Below the pieces are notes generated by a model that was given only the letters and a program-made list of their open reading frames with translations, was not told where the DNA came from and made no database searches. From an uncultured Clostridia bacterium (GTDB taxonomy: Bacteria; Bacillota; Clostridia; Christensenellales; UBA1242), in NCBI GenBank assembly GCA_944380695.1, contig CALWII010000047.1:1-19293 (forward strand): a stretch of 19,293 nucleotides of DNA, written 5' to 3'. Made by a program: the position numbers and the translations under genes. Below, piece by piece: positions 1-6,742 of this stretch (position 1 is the stretch's first letter; every line of letters starts with the position of its first letter).

Positions 1-19
1 AACTTGCTTGCAAGAGTGA

Positions 20-139
20 GACTGATGGTTTTACATACTATGTGATGAACACAATTTGTTGTGTTTTTGCGTTTAGCAAAATTAAAATTTAACTTGCTTA
101 AATTTTATCATCACATAGTTTATATTAACGAAAACAGTC
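20..139 (+). ncRNA. Candidate structured RNA or cruciform element folding as a cloverleaf
   Basis: Noncoding stretch made almost entirely of perfect inverted repeats. A 12-bp closing stem pairs 37-48 (ACTATGTGATGA) with 108-119. It encloses three perfect hairpins: 49-54/59-64 (ACACAA, loop TTTG), 65-70/76-81 (TTTTGC, loop GTTTA) and 84-92/98-106 (AAAATTTAA, loop CTTGC). Linkers are only 0, 0, 2 and 1 nt, so it forms a compact four-way junction. An outer stem with a bulge pairs 20-23 plus 28-32 with 131-139. A terminator follows at 161-190. No tRNA signature (T-loop, CCA) is present and I do not recognise an Rfam family. It could be the 3' part of a small RNA whose promoter lies before the window, or a mobile DNA hairpin element. 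The strand is assumed from the terminator. Confidence 0.4.
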
Positions 140-157
140 AAATGATTAAATTTTGTT

Positions 158-190
158 AAAATGCTCATCAAATTGGGCATTTTTTGTTTT
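158..190 (+). terminator. Intrinsic terminator after the cloverleaf element
   Basis: Stem ATGCTC (161-166) pairs with GGGCAT (175-180) with one G-U pair and an 8-nt loop, followed by T5GT4. It would end transcription of the structured element or of a gene upstream of the window. The stem is short, so strength is moderate. Confidence 0.6.
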
Positions 191-325
191 AAAAACGATT
201 TATACACAATGTTTAATTTTACAGTAAATACAATCGTAAAAATCAACATACGACTTAAACATTTGATAGAATAAGTTATTTACAGCCTTTTATGTATTTT
301 TTGACAAAAAAGCTCCCAAAAGTGC

Positions 326-354
326 TTGAAAAATTGTTATTTATATGTTATACT
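326..354 (+). promoter_or_regulatory. Sigma-A promoter of the orf74-secG-rnr operon
   Basis: TTGAAA (326-331), a 17-nt spacer, then TATACT (349-354) preceded by an extended -10 TGT (346-348). Transcription should start near 361. The leader runs about 44 nt to the ATG at 405. Bases 191-325 between the terminator and this promoter are AT-rich and show no gene. Confidence 0.75.
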
Positions 355-404
355 TTTTTAGTAACAAAGTTTTGTTCGTTTTTGTTTAACAAAAGGAGAA
401 AATA

Positions 405-629
405 ATGTCGCTTTTAGCAAATGTGTTTAACGACATAACAAATTGGATTAGAGGTTGGGATAAAGTTGTTTTTGCCATAGTTGTTATTGCTTTTGTTATG
501 ATTGCACTCGCACTGTTTACTCACTTAATTAAAGGTTTTGTTGGAGGAAAGACTAAATTTCATTTTGTTTCTTTAATATTTTTGGTTATAATAGTTGGGC
601 TGATTATTTATATTTGTCTAGCAAGATAA
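405..629 (+). CDS. Small two-helix membrane protein of unknown function
   Basis: A 74-residue protein with two hydrophobic segments (about 20-42 and 53-72) joined by a short basic loop (KGFVGGKTKFH). The topology resembles SecG in size, but the SecG signature is in the next gene, so this is not called SecG. The ATG has a strong ribosome binding site (AGGAG, 394-398) six bases upstream. It is the first gene after the promoter at 326-354 and ends 12 bases before secG, so the two are co-transcribed. A role near the translocon is suggested only by that position. No family was recognised. Confidence 0.7.
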   Translation: MSLLANVFNDITNWIRGWDKVVFAIVVIAFVMIALALFTHLIKGFVGGKTKFHFVSLIFLVIIVGLIIYICLAR

Positions 630-641
630 AAGGAGTGGATT

Positions 642-950
642 ATGAATTTTTCTACATTACTAGCTGATGAACTTCAAGCAGATTGGCTGACCACAGTTTT
701 GCCTATTTTAAGATATGTTTTATTTTTTATTGTCGTTGCTTGTTCAGTTATTGTGATAATTACTGTTCTTATGCAGTCAAATTCATCAGAGGAAGGAAAC
801 CCAATTACTGGTATACAAGAAAGTTATTATTCAAAAAATAAAGGTAGTTCTCGTGATGGCAAATTAAAACTTACGACTATAATATGTGCTAGTATTATAA
901 TTGTAAGTGTTATAATTTACTTTGTGACCGAGATTGTAAATAAATCATGA
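642..950 (+). CDS. secG: Preprotein translocase subunit SecG
   Basis: SecG is the small accessory subunit of the SecYEG channel in the cytoplasmic membrane and aids SecA-driven export. The 102-residue product has two membrane helices (about 23-45 and 78-96). Between them is the family's conserved loop: VLMQS at 42-46, then a Gly-rich stretch and SKNKG..RDGKLK before helix 2, which is typical of clostridial SecG. It carries about 20 residues ahead of helix 1 that the Bacillus protein lacks. The ribosome binding site AGGAG (631-635) precedes the ATG. The stop overlaps the rnr start as ATGA, which indicates translational coupling. SecG next to rnr and smpB is a common Bacillota gene order. Confidence 0.88.
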   Translation: MNFSTLLADELQADWLTTVLPILRYVLFFIVVACSVIVIITVLMQSNSSEEGNPITGIQESYYSKNKGSSRDGKLKLTTIICASIIIVSVIIYFVTEIVNKS

Positions 951-3076
951 CAGTAAAAGAAAGAATAAAACAACTTATTGCGAAAGACAGTTTGGTTTAT
1001 TCAAAACCAGACAGTCTTTTTTTGTTTTTGGCAGGTGCTTTATCTGTTCCTATTGAAAAAATTAAAGATGAAATTCAAAAAATGTTAAACAATGGAGAAA
1101 TTTTTGAAATAAGAAAGGGCAAGTTTTCAGTTCTTCCGTCTCGTGGCTATGTAAAAGGAAAATTTATGAGTACTTCAAAAGGTTTTGCATTTTGTGACAT
1201 AGGAACAGGGGAAGATGTTTTTATTCCCGGCAATATGACAAATGGTGCGATTGATGGTGATGAGGTCGTGATAAAGCTTTTTTCGACCGATAATGGCGCT
1301 GATGGTGAGATTGTTTCAATAGTAAAACCTGTTGATAAACTAGTTGGCACGGTAACTAAAATCAATAATAATATGTTTCTTATTCCTGACAACGATAGAA
1401 TTCCTTTTAAAATTCCACTTATCAAGTCGAATTTATATTATAAAGCTAACCAAAAAGTTGTTGTTAAACTTTTGAGAAGAAAAAACAACAAATTTAGTGG
1501 GGAAGTAGTTGAGGTTTTGGGGCTAGCCGATGATGTTAAAACTTTAGAATTGGCTATCATTCGAGAACATAATTTATATGAACAATTTGATGATGATGTT
1601 GAAGAAAGTGCACGGGAGCTTAATAAACCTGTTTCTACATATCAAAAAAAAGGACGATTAGACTTAACTAAAATTACAACTTTCACTATTGACGGAGAAG
1701 ATGCAAAAGATTTTGATGATGCCGTTTCAATAAAACCTCTTGCTGATGGGGGATTCGAATTGGGTGTTCATATCGCAGATGTCGGTGAGTATGTAAAAGA
1801 AGGTTCACTTTTAGACCAAGCCGCTTTCGAACGAGGAACTAGCACCTATTTTCCTAGTTCGGTGCTTCCTATGTTACCTACGCCAATTTCTAATGGGATA
1901 TGTTCATTGAATGAAGGAGTTGAAAGATTAGCAATTTCTTGCATTATGAGAATAGATAAAGAGGGAAATGTTGTAAAACATAATATTTATGAAAGCGTTA
2001 TTAAAAGTAAGGCACGCTTGACTTATAACGAAGTTTATCCTATTTTACTAGGTAAGAAAAGCACTGAAAAGGCGAACTCCGTAAAAAACGAATTAATAGT
2101 TATGGGACAACTTGCTAAAATTTTGCAAAAGAATAGAGTAAAACGAGGAGCGCTTGATTTAGATATCCCAGAAACCGAATTTATAATTGACACAAACGGA
2201 TATGTCACCGGGTTTAAAAAACGAGAAAGAAATGATGCCCATAGACTTATTGAAGAATTTATGATATTAGCGAATGAAACTATCGCAAGACATTTTAATC
2301 TGAAAGATGTGCCTTTTGTTTATCGTGTTCACGAAAAACCAACACAAGAAAAATTAAAAGTTGTTTATGATTTTCTTAAAGGGGCTGGTATTTCGGTTCC
2401 GGCTATTCCAAGGGATATAACTCCAGAATATATTTGTACTTTACTTGAATTGGCGAATAAAAAGGATTATAGTGAAATTTTAAATAAAATAATTTTAAGG
2501 GGTATGCAGAAAGCGATTTATAAAAATGAAAATTTAGGGCATTTTGGTCTTGCTCTTGATTATTATTGCCATTTCACATCTCCTATTAGAAGATATCCCG
2601 ACTTAACTATACATAGGATTATTAAAGAATATATAAGAAACAAAAACGCTATGGCTCAATCAAGAAAAGATGAACTTGAAGAATTTACTTGCGAAAGTGC
2701 ATTGCAAAGCTCGGAAACAGAGCGTAACAGTGAAAAAGCCGAAAGAGATGTTGATGACCTTTGGAAAGCATATCTTATGAAAGATAAAATTGGTCAAGAA
2801 TTTAATGGAACTATCACCAATATTACGAAATTTGGTGTTTTTGTTGGGTTGGATAATAGCGCTGAAGGTTTGATAAGAATTGAAGACTTACCTGGCGAAA
2901 AATATTTATTCTTCGAAAAATCACTAGAATTAAAAAATCAAACCAGAACTTTTAAAATCGGCGACAAAATCAGAGTTAAACTCGTCAATGTTGATCTCCA
3001 AAACAGAAAAATAGATTTTTTACCGGTTTTAGCAAATGAAAATACAAAAAAAAACAATATTGAGCGTCAAAAATAG
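947..3076 (+). CDS. rnr: Ribonuclease R (3'-5' exoribonuclease)
   Basis: RNase R degrades RNA processively from the 3' end, including structured RNA and messages released by trans-translation. The 709 residues show the family order: N-terminal winged helix (about 1-60), two cold-shock OB domains (CSD1 from G67 with KGFAFCDI..DVFI; CSD2 about 130-190), the RNB catalytic domain (about 235-570) and an S1 domain (from about 616, GTITNITKFGVFV). The catalytic metal-binding acidic residues are present as D249, D255, D257 and D258. A short basic tail ends the protein. It is shorter than the Bacillus (about 780) and E. coli (813) enzymes but has all domains. The start overlaps the secG stop by four bases and lacks a clear Shine-Dalgarno sequence, so it probably relies on coupling. 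Proximity to smpB-ssrA fits its role in non-stop mRNA decay. Confidence 0.95.
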   Translation: MTVKERIKQLIAKDSLVYSKPDSLFLFLAGALSVPIEKIKDEIQKMLNNGEIFEIRKGKFSVLPSRGYVKGKFMSTSKGFAFCDIGTGEDVFIPGNMTNGAIDGDEVVIKLFSTDNGADGEIVSIVKPVDKLVGTVTKINNNMFLIPDNDRIPFKIPLIKSNLYYKANQKVVVKLLRRKNNKFSGEVVEVLGLADDVKTLELAIIREHNLYEQFDDDVEESARELNKPVSTYQKKGRLDLTKITTFTIDGEDAKDFDDAVSIKPLADGGFELGVHIADVGEYVKEGSLLDQAAFERGTSTYFPSSVLPMLPTPISNGICSLNEGVERLAISCIMRIDKEGNVVKHNIYESVIKSKARLTYNEVYPILLGKKSTEKANSVKNELIVMGQLAKILQKNRVKRGALDLDIPETEFIIDTNGYVTGFKKRERNDAHRLIEEFMILANETIARHFNLKDVPFVYRVHEKPTQEKLKVVYDFLKGAGISVPAIPRDITPEYICTLLELANKKDYSEILNKIILRGMQKAIYKNENLGHFGLALDYYCHFTSPIRRYPDLTIHRIIKEYIRNKNAMAQSRKDELEEFTCESALQSSETERNSEKAERDVDDLWKAYLMKDKIGQEFNGTITNITKFGVFVGLDNSAEGLIRIEDLPGEKYLFFEKSLELKNQTRTFKIGDKIRVKLVNVDLQNRKIDFLPVLANENTKKNNIERQK

Positions 3077-3148
3077 TTAATTTTATATAAAAAAAGGTTA
3101 CTTTTTGTAAAAAAAATATAAAATTATAAAAAAAAATTAAAAAGGGTA

Positions 3149-3177
3149 TTGAAATATATTTTAAAAGGTGATATAAT
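3149..3177 (+). promoter_or_regulatory. Sigma-A-like promoter overlapping the smpB start codon
   Basis: TTGAAA (3149-3154), exactly 17 nt, then TATAAT (3172-3177) with extended -10 TGA (3169-3171). The last two bases of the -10 are the first two of the smpB ATG (3176). Transcription would start near 3184, inside smpB, so this RNA could not make SmpB from its normal start but would carry ssrA. The match is very good. Part of it arises because a GGTGATATAATG start region resembles a -10 by nature. Confidence 0.5.
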
Positions 3178-3637
3178 GAATAACGAAGTGAAGGTGATAA
3201 CTACCAACAAAAAAGCGTATTTCAATTTCTTCATTTCAGATTTGGTCGAAGCTGGTGTCGAGTTAAAGGGTAGCGAAGTTAAATCAATTCGAGATAATGG
3301 AATGAGTTTGAATGAAAGTTTCGTACAAATAAAAAATGGTGAAATCTTTCTCAAAAACGCATACATTAAACAATACAAGCACGACGCTATTTCGCATCTC
3401 GATGAGCGACGGACAAGAAAACTTTTGCTTCATAAAGCCGAAATTGAAAAGTTTCTTAAAAAAACTCAAGAAAAAGGGTTTTCTCTTATGGCAACCAAAG
3501 CTTATTTTGATAAAGGTAAGGTTAAAATAACTGTCGGACTTGCCAAAGGAAAGCACCTTTATGATAAGCGCAATACTAAAAAAGAACAACAAGTTAAGCG
3601 TGAAATCAATCGAGTTGTTAAAGAAGGGGGGCGATAA
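3176..3637 (+). CDS. smpB: SsrA-binding protein SmpB
   Basis: SmpB binds the tRNA-like domain of tmRNA and carries it into stalled ribosomes. The 153-residue product has the OB-barrel signatures: AYFNFFI, EAGVELKGSEVKSIR, SFVQIKNGEIFL, RTRKLLLHK and GLAKGKHLYDKR, followed by the basic C-terminal tail that occupies the mRNA channel. I chose ATG 3176 because AAAGGTG (3164-3170) sits five bases before it; a longer reading from TTG 3149 would add nine unsupported residues. No strong terminator separates it from rnr. Its last three codons and stop lie on or in the 5' end of the tmRNA (mature end at 3627), so both genes share 11 bases. Confidence 0.95.
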   Translation: MNNEVKVITTNKKAYFNFFISDLVEAGVELKGSEVKSIRDNGMSLNESFVQIKNGEIFLKNAYIKQYKHDAISHLDERRTRKLLLHKAEIEKFLKKTQEKGFSLMATKAYFDKGKVKITVGLAKGKHLYDKRNTKKEQQVKREINRVVKEGGR

Positions 3638-3975
3638 GGCTTCGACGGGGCAAGGGAGAAAGTTAAAGCGTGTGGTTTCGATGCTAACCTAAAAAGTGTC
3701 AAAAAAATAAACGCAAATAATAACTATAAGACTAGTTTAGCTGCTGCTTAACAAGTCCGCTTACTTCAAGTTCCACTTTGCTTGTAGATTAAGCGTCAGT
3801 TAAAAGTGGGGGTCAATTAAGTTCGCTTTTGACAAAATTGACTAAAACAACAAAAGCACGCGAAATTTTAATTCGTTTGTTTAAAAAATTTCGTTAAATT
3901 ATAAGCAAACTGCACACGGAGAAAAGCTTTTAGAACTTGTTTCGGACGTGGGTTCAATTCCCACCGTCTCCACCA
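3627..3975 (+). ncRNA. ssrA: Transfer-messenger RNA (tmRNA)
   Basis: tmRNA rescues ribosomes on non-stop mRNAs and tags the nascent chain for proteolysis. The 5' end GGGGGCG (3627-3633) pairs with CGTCTCC (3965-3971) as a 7-bp acceptor stem with two G-U pairs, followed by A and an encoded CCA (3973-3975). The hallmark GGCTTCGACGGGG follows the 5' strand, and the T arm GTGGG-TTCAATT-CCCAC precedes the 3' end. The tag frame starts at GCA 3713 and reads ANNNYKTSLAAA then TAA (3749-3751); with the charged alanine the tag is (A)ANNNYKTSLAAA. The total of 349 nt is normal. The 5' end overlaps the smpB stop. No intrinsic terminator follows, so 3' ends are probably made by processing. Confidence 0.95.
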
Positions 3976-4040
3976 AAAAAATCGGTTTTACCAGGAAAAT
4001 TCCTGAAAAACATAAAAAAATAATTAAAAGAGGTGAAATT

Positions 4041-5183
4041 ATGGGACAAATTATTCTTCAAGTTGTTATCGTTCTAGGAATTATCATCGCAGGAGGTTTT
4101 TTAATTTTCTTCCTTGGCGACCTTTTGATGTCGATTGTTGATCCTAAACGCGATAACGAAAAAGTAATGTCGAAAAAAAGAAAGGAAGCTGAAAAATTGG
4201 CTGAAAGAATTGATTCTTTGCCTGCAGAAGTAAAACAACAAGTCTTAAAAGATGAAAATGTTGTTGATGTTTTAAATTCTGTTGAAAAAAAGAATGAACA
4301 AGTTACCCCTGTTCAGCCACAAGCAAATGTTCAGTCTTATGTTGTAGAGGCTTATGAACAGGAAGATAATAAAGAGCAAACAGAAGAACAGGCATCTGCG
4401 AGTGAAGAAAATGAACAGGACGATGAAGAAGCTCGTATAGCAGAAGCTCGTGCAGCTCTCGAGAGAAGAAAACAAGAAATCCTTCGCCGTATTCAATCTC
4501 AAATGGAAGACAATGAGGAAGAAAACGATGAAGAGGATGAAGAAGATGTTGAAACAAAAGAGGAAAGCACCGAAGAAGATATTATTGAAGAGCCTGCAGT
4601 AGTAGAAGAATCAGAGGAGGAGAAAGCTCTTCGTGCTGAACTTGAAAAAGCAAAAAGTGAGCTTGAAGCTGAAAAGGCACGATATGCTGAACTTGCAAAA
4701 CAAATTGCCGAGTCTAAAGAGAATGAAACAGAAGAAGTCGTAACAGGACCAGCTCTTCCAAAAGAAGAATATGAAAAGCAATTAGCTGAATTGCAAGAAA
4801 GATTATCTGCTAACGAAAAAGAACTTCGTGCTTGCAAAAAAGAATATTTGCCACTTGCAAGAATAGCAAAAACTTTGGAGAAAGACGAGAAAAAGCTTCG
4901 TAGAAAAGAAGCCGTAGTCGCAAAACAGAAAATGATGGTGTATGGTGTTAACAACTATGCCGACATAGATGAAGAAAAGGCAAAGAAATTAGCTGAAGAA
5001 CTTGACCTTTATGATGGTCTTAAACTTTCTGTTCAAAATTGTCGTGATGTTATGGAAAACAACAAGGACAGATTCCCAGTTCTTGAAAAAATGTATTACA
5101 TCTTGAAAGCACAAAACGAACAGCTTAAAAATGATATTTTAGAAATTCAACAAGCACTTGAATCTTTCAAAGAAGAAGAATAA
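4041..5183 (+). CDS. Membrane-anchored acidic coiled-coil protein, function unknown
   Basis: A 380-residue protein with an N-terminal membrane helix (about 3-30), a basic patch (35-47), a long Glu/Asp-rich low-complexity region (about 105-195, with an EEARIAEARAALERRK helix inside), then a long heptad-like coiled coil (about 195-290). A more ordered C-terminal part (about 295-375) contains YGVNNYADIDEEKAKKLAEELDLYDGL. The bulk is probably cytoplasmic. I chose ATG 4041, 5 bases after AGAGGTG (4029-4035); an upstream in-frame reading would start inside ssrA. It begins 65 bases after tmRNA with no terminator between, so it may be read from the ssrA transcript. The architecture suggests a scaffold or division/envelope factor, but no family was recognised. 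Confidence 0.8.
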   Translation: MGQIILQVVIVLGIIIAGGFLIFFLGDLLMSIVDPKRDNEKVMSKKRKEAEKLAERIDSLPAEVKQQVLKDENVVDVLNSVEKKNEQVTPVQPQANVQSYVVEAYEQEDNKEQTEEQASASEENEQDDEEARIAEARAALERRKQEILRRIQSQMEDNEEENDEEDEEDVETKEESTEEDIIEEPAVVEESEEEKALRAELEKAKSELEAEKARYAELAKQIAESKENETEEVVTGPALPKEEYEKQLAELQERLSANEKELRACKKEYLPLARIAKTLEKDEKKLRRKEAVVAKQKMMVYGVNNYADIDEEKAKKLAEELDLYDGLKLSVQNCRDVMENNKDRFPVLEKMYYILKAQNEQLKNDILEIQQALESFKEEE

Positions 5184-5203
5184 AATCCTATAAATATAAT
5201 AAC

Positions 5204-5235
5204 AAAAAGTCAAACTTGATTGTTTGACTTTTTTT
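5204..5235 (+). terminator. Intrinsic terminator of the smpB-ssrA-coiled-coil unit
   Basis: GTCAAAC (5209-5215) pairs with GTTTGAC (5222-5228), extended by five A-T pairs, loop TTGATT, then a run of seven T. The gene-free stretch from here to 5453 is AT-rich; I see no gene, tRNA or convincing repeat in it. Confidence 0.85.
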
Positions 5236-5453
5236 ATAGCGATTTTTCATTTGGCATTTATTTTTAAAAGATGTTATTATTTCTTATATATATATGTTTT
5301 TATGTAATATTATTAGGTACTATTCGCTGTTTTAAAAATTCTTTCTTTACTAGGCTGATAATAATATAATTTTGCATTTGGTACATAATTATTAATGGAA
5401 AGATGTACTAACTGTTTTGCAATAATTAGTTTAGTAGGGATATTTTTCGTAAT

Positions 5454-5484
5454 AAAAAAAACCGAGTAATTCTCGGTTTTTTTT
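5454..5484 (-). terminator. Intrinsic terminator of rplJL
   Basis: Stem ACCGAG (5461-5466) with CTCGGT (5472-5477), 5-nt loop, flanked by an A run on the left and a T run on the right, so it can work in both directions. It lies 31 bases after the rplL stop and is the expected end of the rplJL transcript. Confidence 0.85.
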
Positions 5485-5514
5485 AAACACAAAACAATTA
5501 AAATTAAATTTTGA

Positions 5515-5892
5515 CTACTTAAGTTCAACAGTAGCGCCAGCTTCTTTGAATTTAGCTTCCAATTCTTTAGCTTCAGCAGTTGGCACATTTTCTTTAACAG
5601 TTTTTGGAGCACCATCAACAAGAGCTTTAGCTTCTCCAAGACCAAGACCTGTAACCTCTCTTACGATTTTGATTACAGCAATTTTGTTTGCTCCAACTTC
5701 TTTAAGAACAACATTAAATTCTGTTTTCTCTTCGGCTGCAGGAGCTGCTGCACCAGCAACAGGAGCAGCTGCAACTGCTACAGGAGCTGCTGCGCTTACT
5801 CCGAACTCTTCTTCAAGAGCTTTAACAAGTTCACTAACTTCAACGATTGTTAGTTTTTTGATTTCTTCTACAAGATTTTTGATATCTGCCAT
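5515..5892 (-). CDS. rplL: 50S ribosomal protein L7/L12
   Basis: L7/L12 forms the flexible stalk dimers of the large subunit that recruit and stimulate translation GTPases. The 125 residues show the N-terminal dimerisation helices (1-33), an Ala/Pro-rich hinge (about 34-54, with repeated AAAPVA units) and the compact C-terminal domain with the factor-binding signature KIAVIKIVREVTGLGLGEAKALVDGAP. Length is typical. It follows rplJ by 19 bases on the same strand. Oddly, the start codon is preceded directly by 11 A residues and there is no clear Shine-Dalgarno sequence, despite the high expression expected. Confidence 0.97.
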   Translation of the reverse strand: MADIKNLVEEIKKLTIVEVSELVKALEEEFGVSAAAPVAVAAAPVAGAAAPAAEEKTEFNVVLKEVGANKIAVIKIVREVTGLGLGEAKALVDGAPKTVKENVPTAEAKELEAKFKEAGATVELK

Positions 5893-5911
5893 TTTTTTTT
5901 TTTCTTATAAT

Positions 5912-6427
5912 TTATTTTTCAGCGATAGCTTTAAGAGCAATCGCAAGTCCCTGTGTAGGGGCATTAAGAACTCTAACAAGTGCACTTGCAGGGCCAAGTA
6001 AAGTTCCAAGTAATTTGGCAATAAGCTGATCCTTTGATGGAAGTTTTGCCAAAGCTTCTATTTCCTTGCTTTCAACGAAGTTTCCGTTAAGTAATCCAAA
6101 TTTTACGTTAAGCTTTTGAGTTTTTTCAGCGTAGTCGCAAACAATTTTTGCAGGTGCGACTTCATCATCGTATCCAAAAGCAACAGCGCTTGTGCCTTCA
6201 AGATATTTTTCGGCACCTTTGATTCCGAGTTCGTTAAGTGCAAGGAGCATTAATCTGTTTTTGTAGACTTTGTATTCTGCGCCATTAGCTTTAAATTCTC
6301 TACGCATTTTGGTGTCTTCTTCAACAGTAAGTCCGTTATAACCAACGAATGCAACTGATTTTGCTTTTGAAAGTTTTTCTTTTATTTCGTTGACTATGAC
6401 TTTCTTTGCTTCGAAATTAGCACTCAT
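5912..6427 (-). CDS. rplJ: 50S ribosomal protein L10
   Basis: L10 anchors the L7/L12 dimers to 23S rRNA at the stalk base. The 171 residues have the N-terminal globular domain (KAKSVAFVGYNGLTVEEDTKMRRE, then YKVYKNRLMLLAL) and the C-terminal helix that binds L12 dimers (about 140-171, ASALVRVLNAPTQGLAIALKA). Length is standard. The ATG is preceded by a strong AAGGAGG site. It is first in the rplJL operon, behind its own promoter and the L10 leader, through which the L10-L12 complex would repress its own synthesis. Confidence 0.97.
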   Translation of the reverse strand: MSANFEAKKVIVNEIKEKLSKAKSVAFVGYNGLTVEEDTKMRREFKANGAEYKVYKNRLMLLALNELGIKGAEKYLEGTSAVAFGYDDEVAPAKIVCDYAEKTQKLNVKFGLLNGNFVESKEIEALAKLPSKDQLIAKLLGTLLGPASALVRVLNAPTQGLAIALKAIAEK

Positions 6428-6465
6428 ATTTCCTCCTTTTTTAATATTGTTTTGTGTTTTTATCT

Positions 6466-6595
6466 AAAAAAAATCTCTTGCGCCAAAGAAAAGGGCAAGA
6501 GACAGAAATTCTTATCCATACCTTTTTCCTCGGCAAGCAGCCAATCTGGCATTTACGCATAGCACTTGCTGTCTGTGGAAAGACTTAATTTAGAT
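6466..6595 (-). promoter_or_regulatory. L10 leader RNA with attenuator-type terminator
   Basis: The untranslated region between the rplJ promoter and rplJ matches in position and form the Bacillota L10 leader, an RNA bound by the L10(L12)4 complex. On the minus strand it ends in a strong hairpin, TCTCTTGC (6502-6495) with GCAAGAGA (6481-6474), followed by eight T (6473-6466). This is a premature terminator about 40 bases before the rplJ start. Upstream is the purine-rich region containing GCTTGCCGAGGA, of the kind seen in this leader family. Excess L10-L12 is expected to favour termination. Family assignment is by recognition, not a covariance search. Confidence 0.8.
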
Positions 6596-6601
6596 GTTCA
6601 C

Positions 6602-6630
6602 ATTATACTTCTTTATTTTTACAATGTCAA
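6602..6630 (-). promoter_or_regulatory. Consensus sigma-A promoter of rplJL
   Basis: On the minus strand TTGACA (6630-6625), 17-nt spacer, TATAAT (6607-6602): a perfect consensus match with start near 6595. This fits a highly expressed ribosomal protein operon. Confidence 0.9.
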
Positions 6631-6688
6631 CTATTTTTTCAAAATATATTATTAAATTTTAATTGTTTATCCAAGTATGTTTAATTAT

Positions 6689-6717
6689 TTGACTTTTTTT
6701 TGTTGAGATGTTAAAAT
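6689..6717 (+). promoter_or_regulatory. Sigma-A promoter of leuS
   Basis: TTGACT (6689-6694), 17 nt, TAAAAT (6712-6717) with extended -10 TGT (6709-6711). The start would be near 6724, giving a leader of about 19 nt with AGGAG at 6731-6735. It is divergent from the rplJL promoter, with 58 bases between the two -35 boxes. No T-box leader fits in this short leader. Confidence 0.7.
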
Positions 6718-6742
6718 TTTGCTGTTTTATAGGAGATGACTT

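Noticed and set aside
20..139. Possible hammerhead ribozyme (CTGATG near 22 and GAAA near 130)
   Set aside because: The core reads CTGATGG, not CTGATGA, and no stem I pairing or cleavage site follows the GAAA in the right arrangement.
3080..3115. AAAAAG-GTTA-CTTTTT hairpin between rnr and smpB as a terminator
   Set aside because: Only one G-C pair and no T run after the stem, so read-through into smpB is expected.
3992..4005. CAGGAAAATTCCTG palindrome after tmRNA as a terminator
   Set aside because: Two-base loop and followed by A, not T; not an intrinsic terminator.
3948..4040. Longer reading of the coiled-coil protein starting inside tmRNA
   Set aside because: The upstream part is the tmRNA T arm and acceptor; a good ribosome binding site and membrane helix support ATG 4041.
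4272..4954. Long open frames on the minus strand, one Ser-rich
   Set aside because: They mirror the Glu/Lys-rich coiled-coil gene; low complexity explains the open frames.
5313..5514. Minus-strand open frame running out of rplL in another frame (ends LYYYQPSKERIFKTANST)
   Set aside because: It crosses the rplJL terminator, has no start or ribosome binding site of its own and begins as a frame-shifted rplL; gene remnant not supported.
5546..6001. Plus-strand open frame of 151 codons over rplL
   Set aside because: Antisense shadow of the Ala-rich L7/L12 gene.
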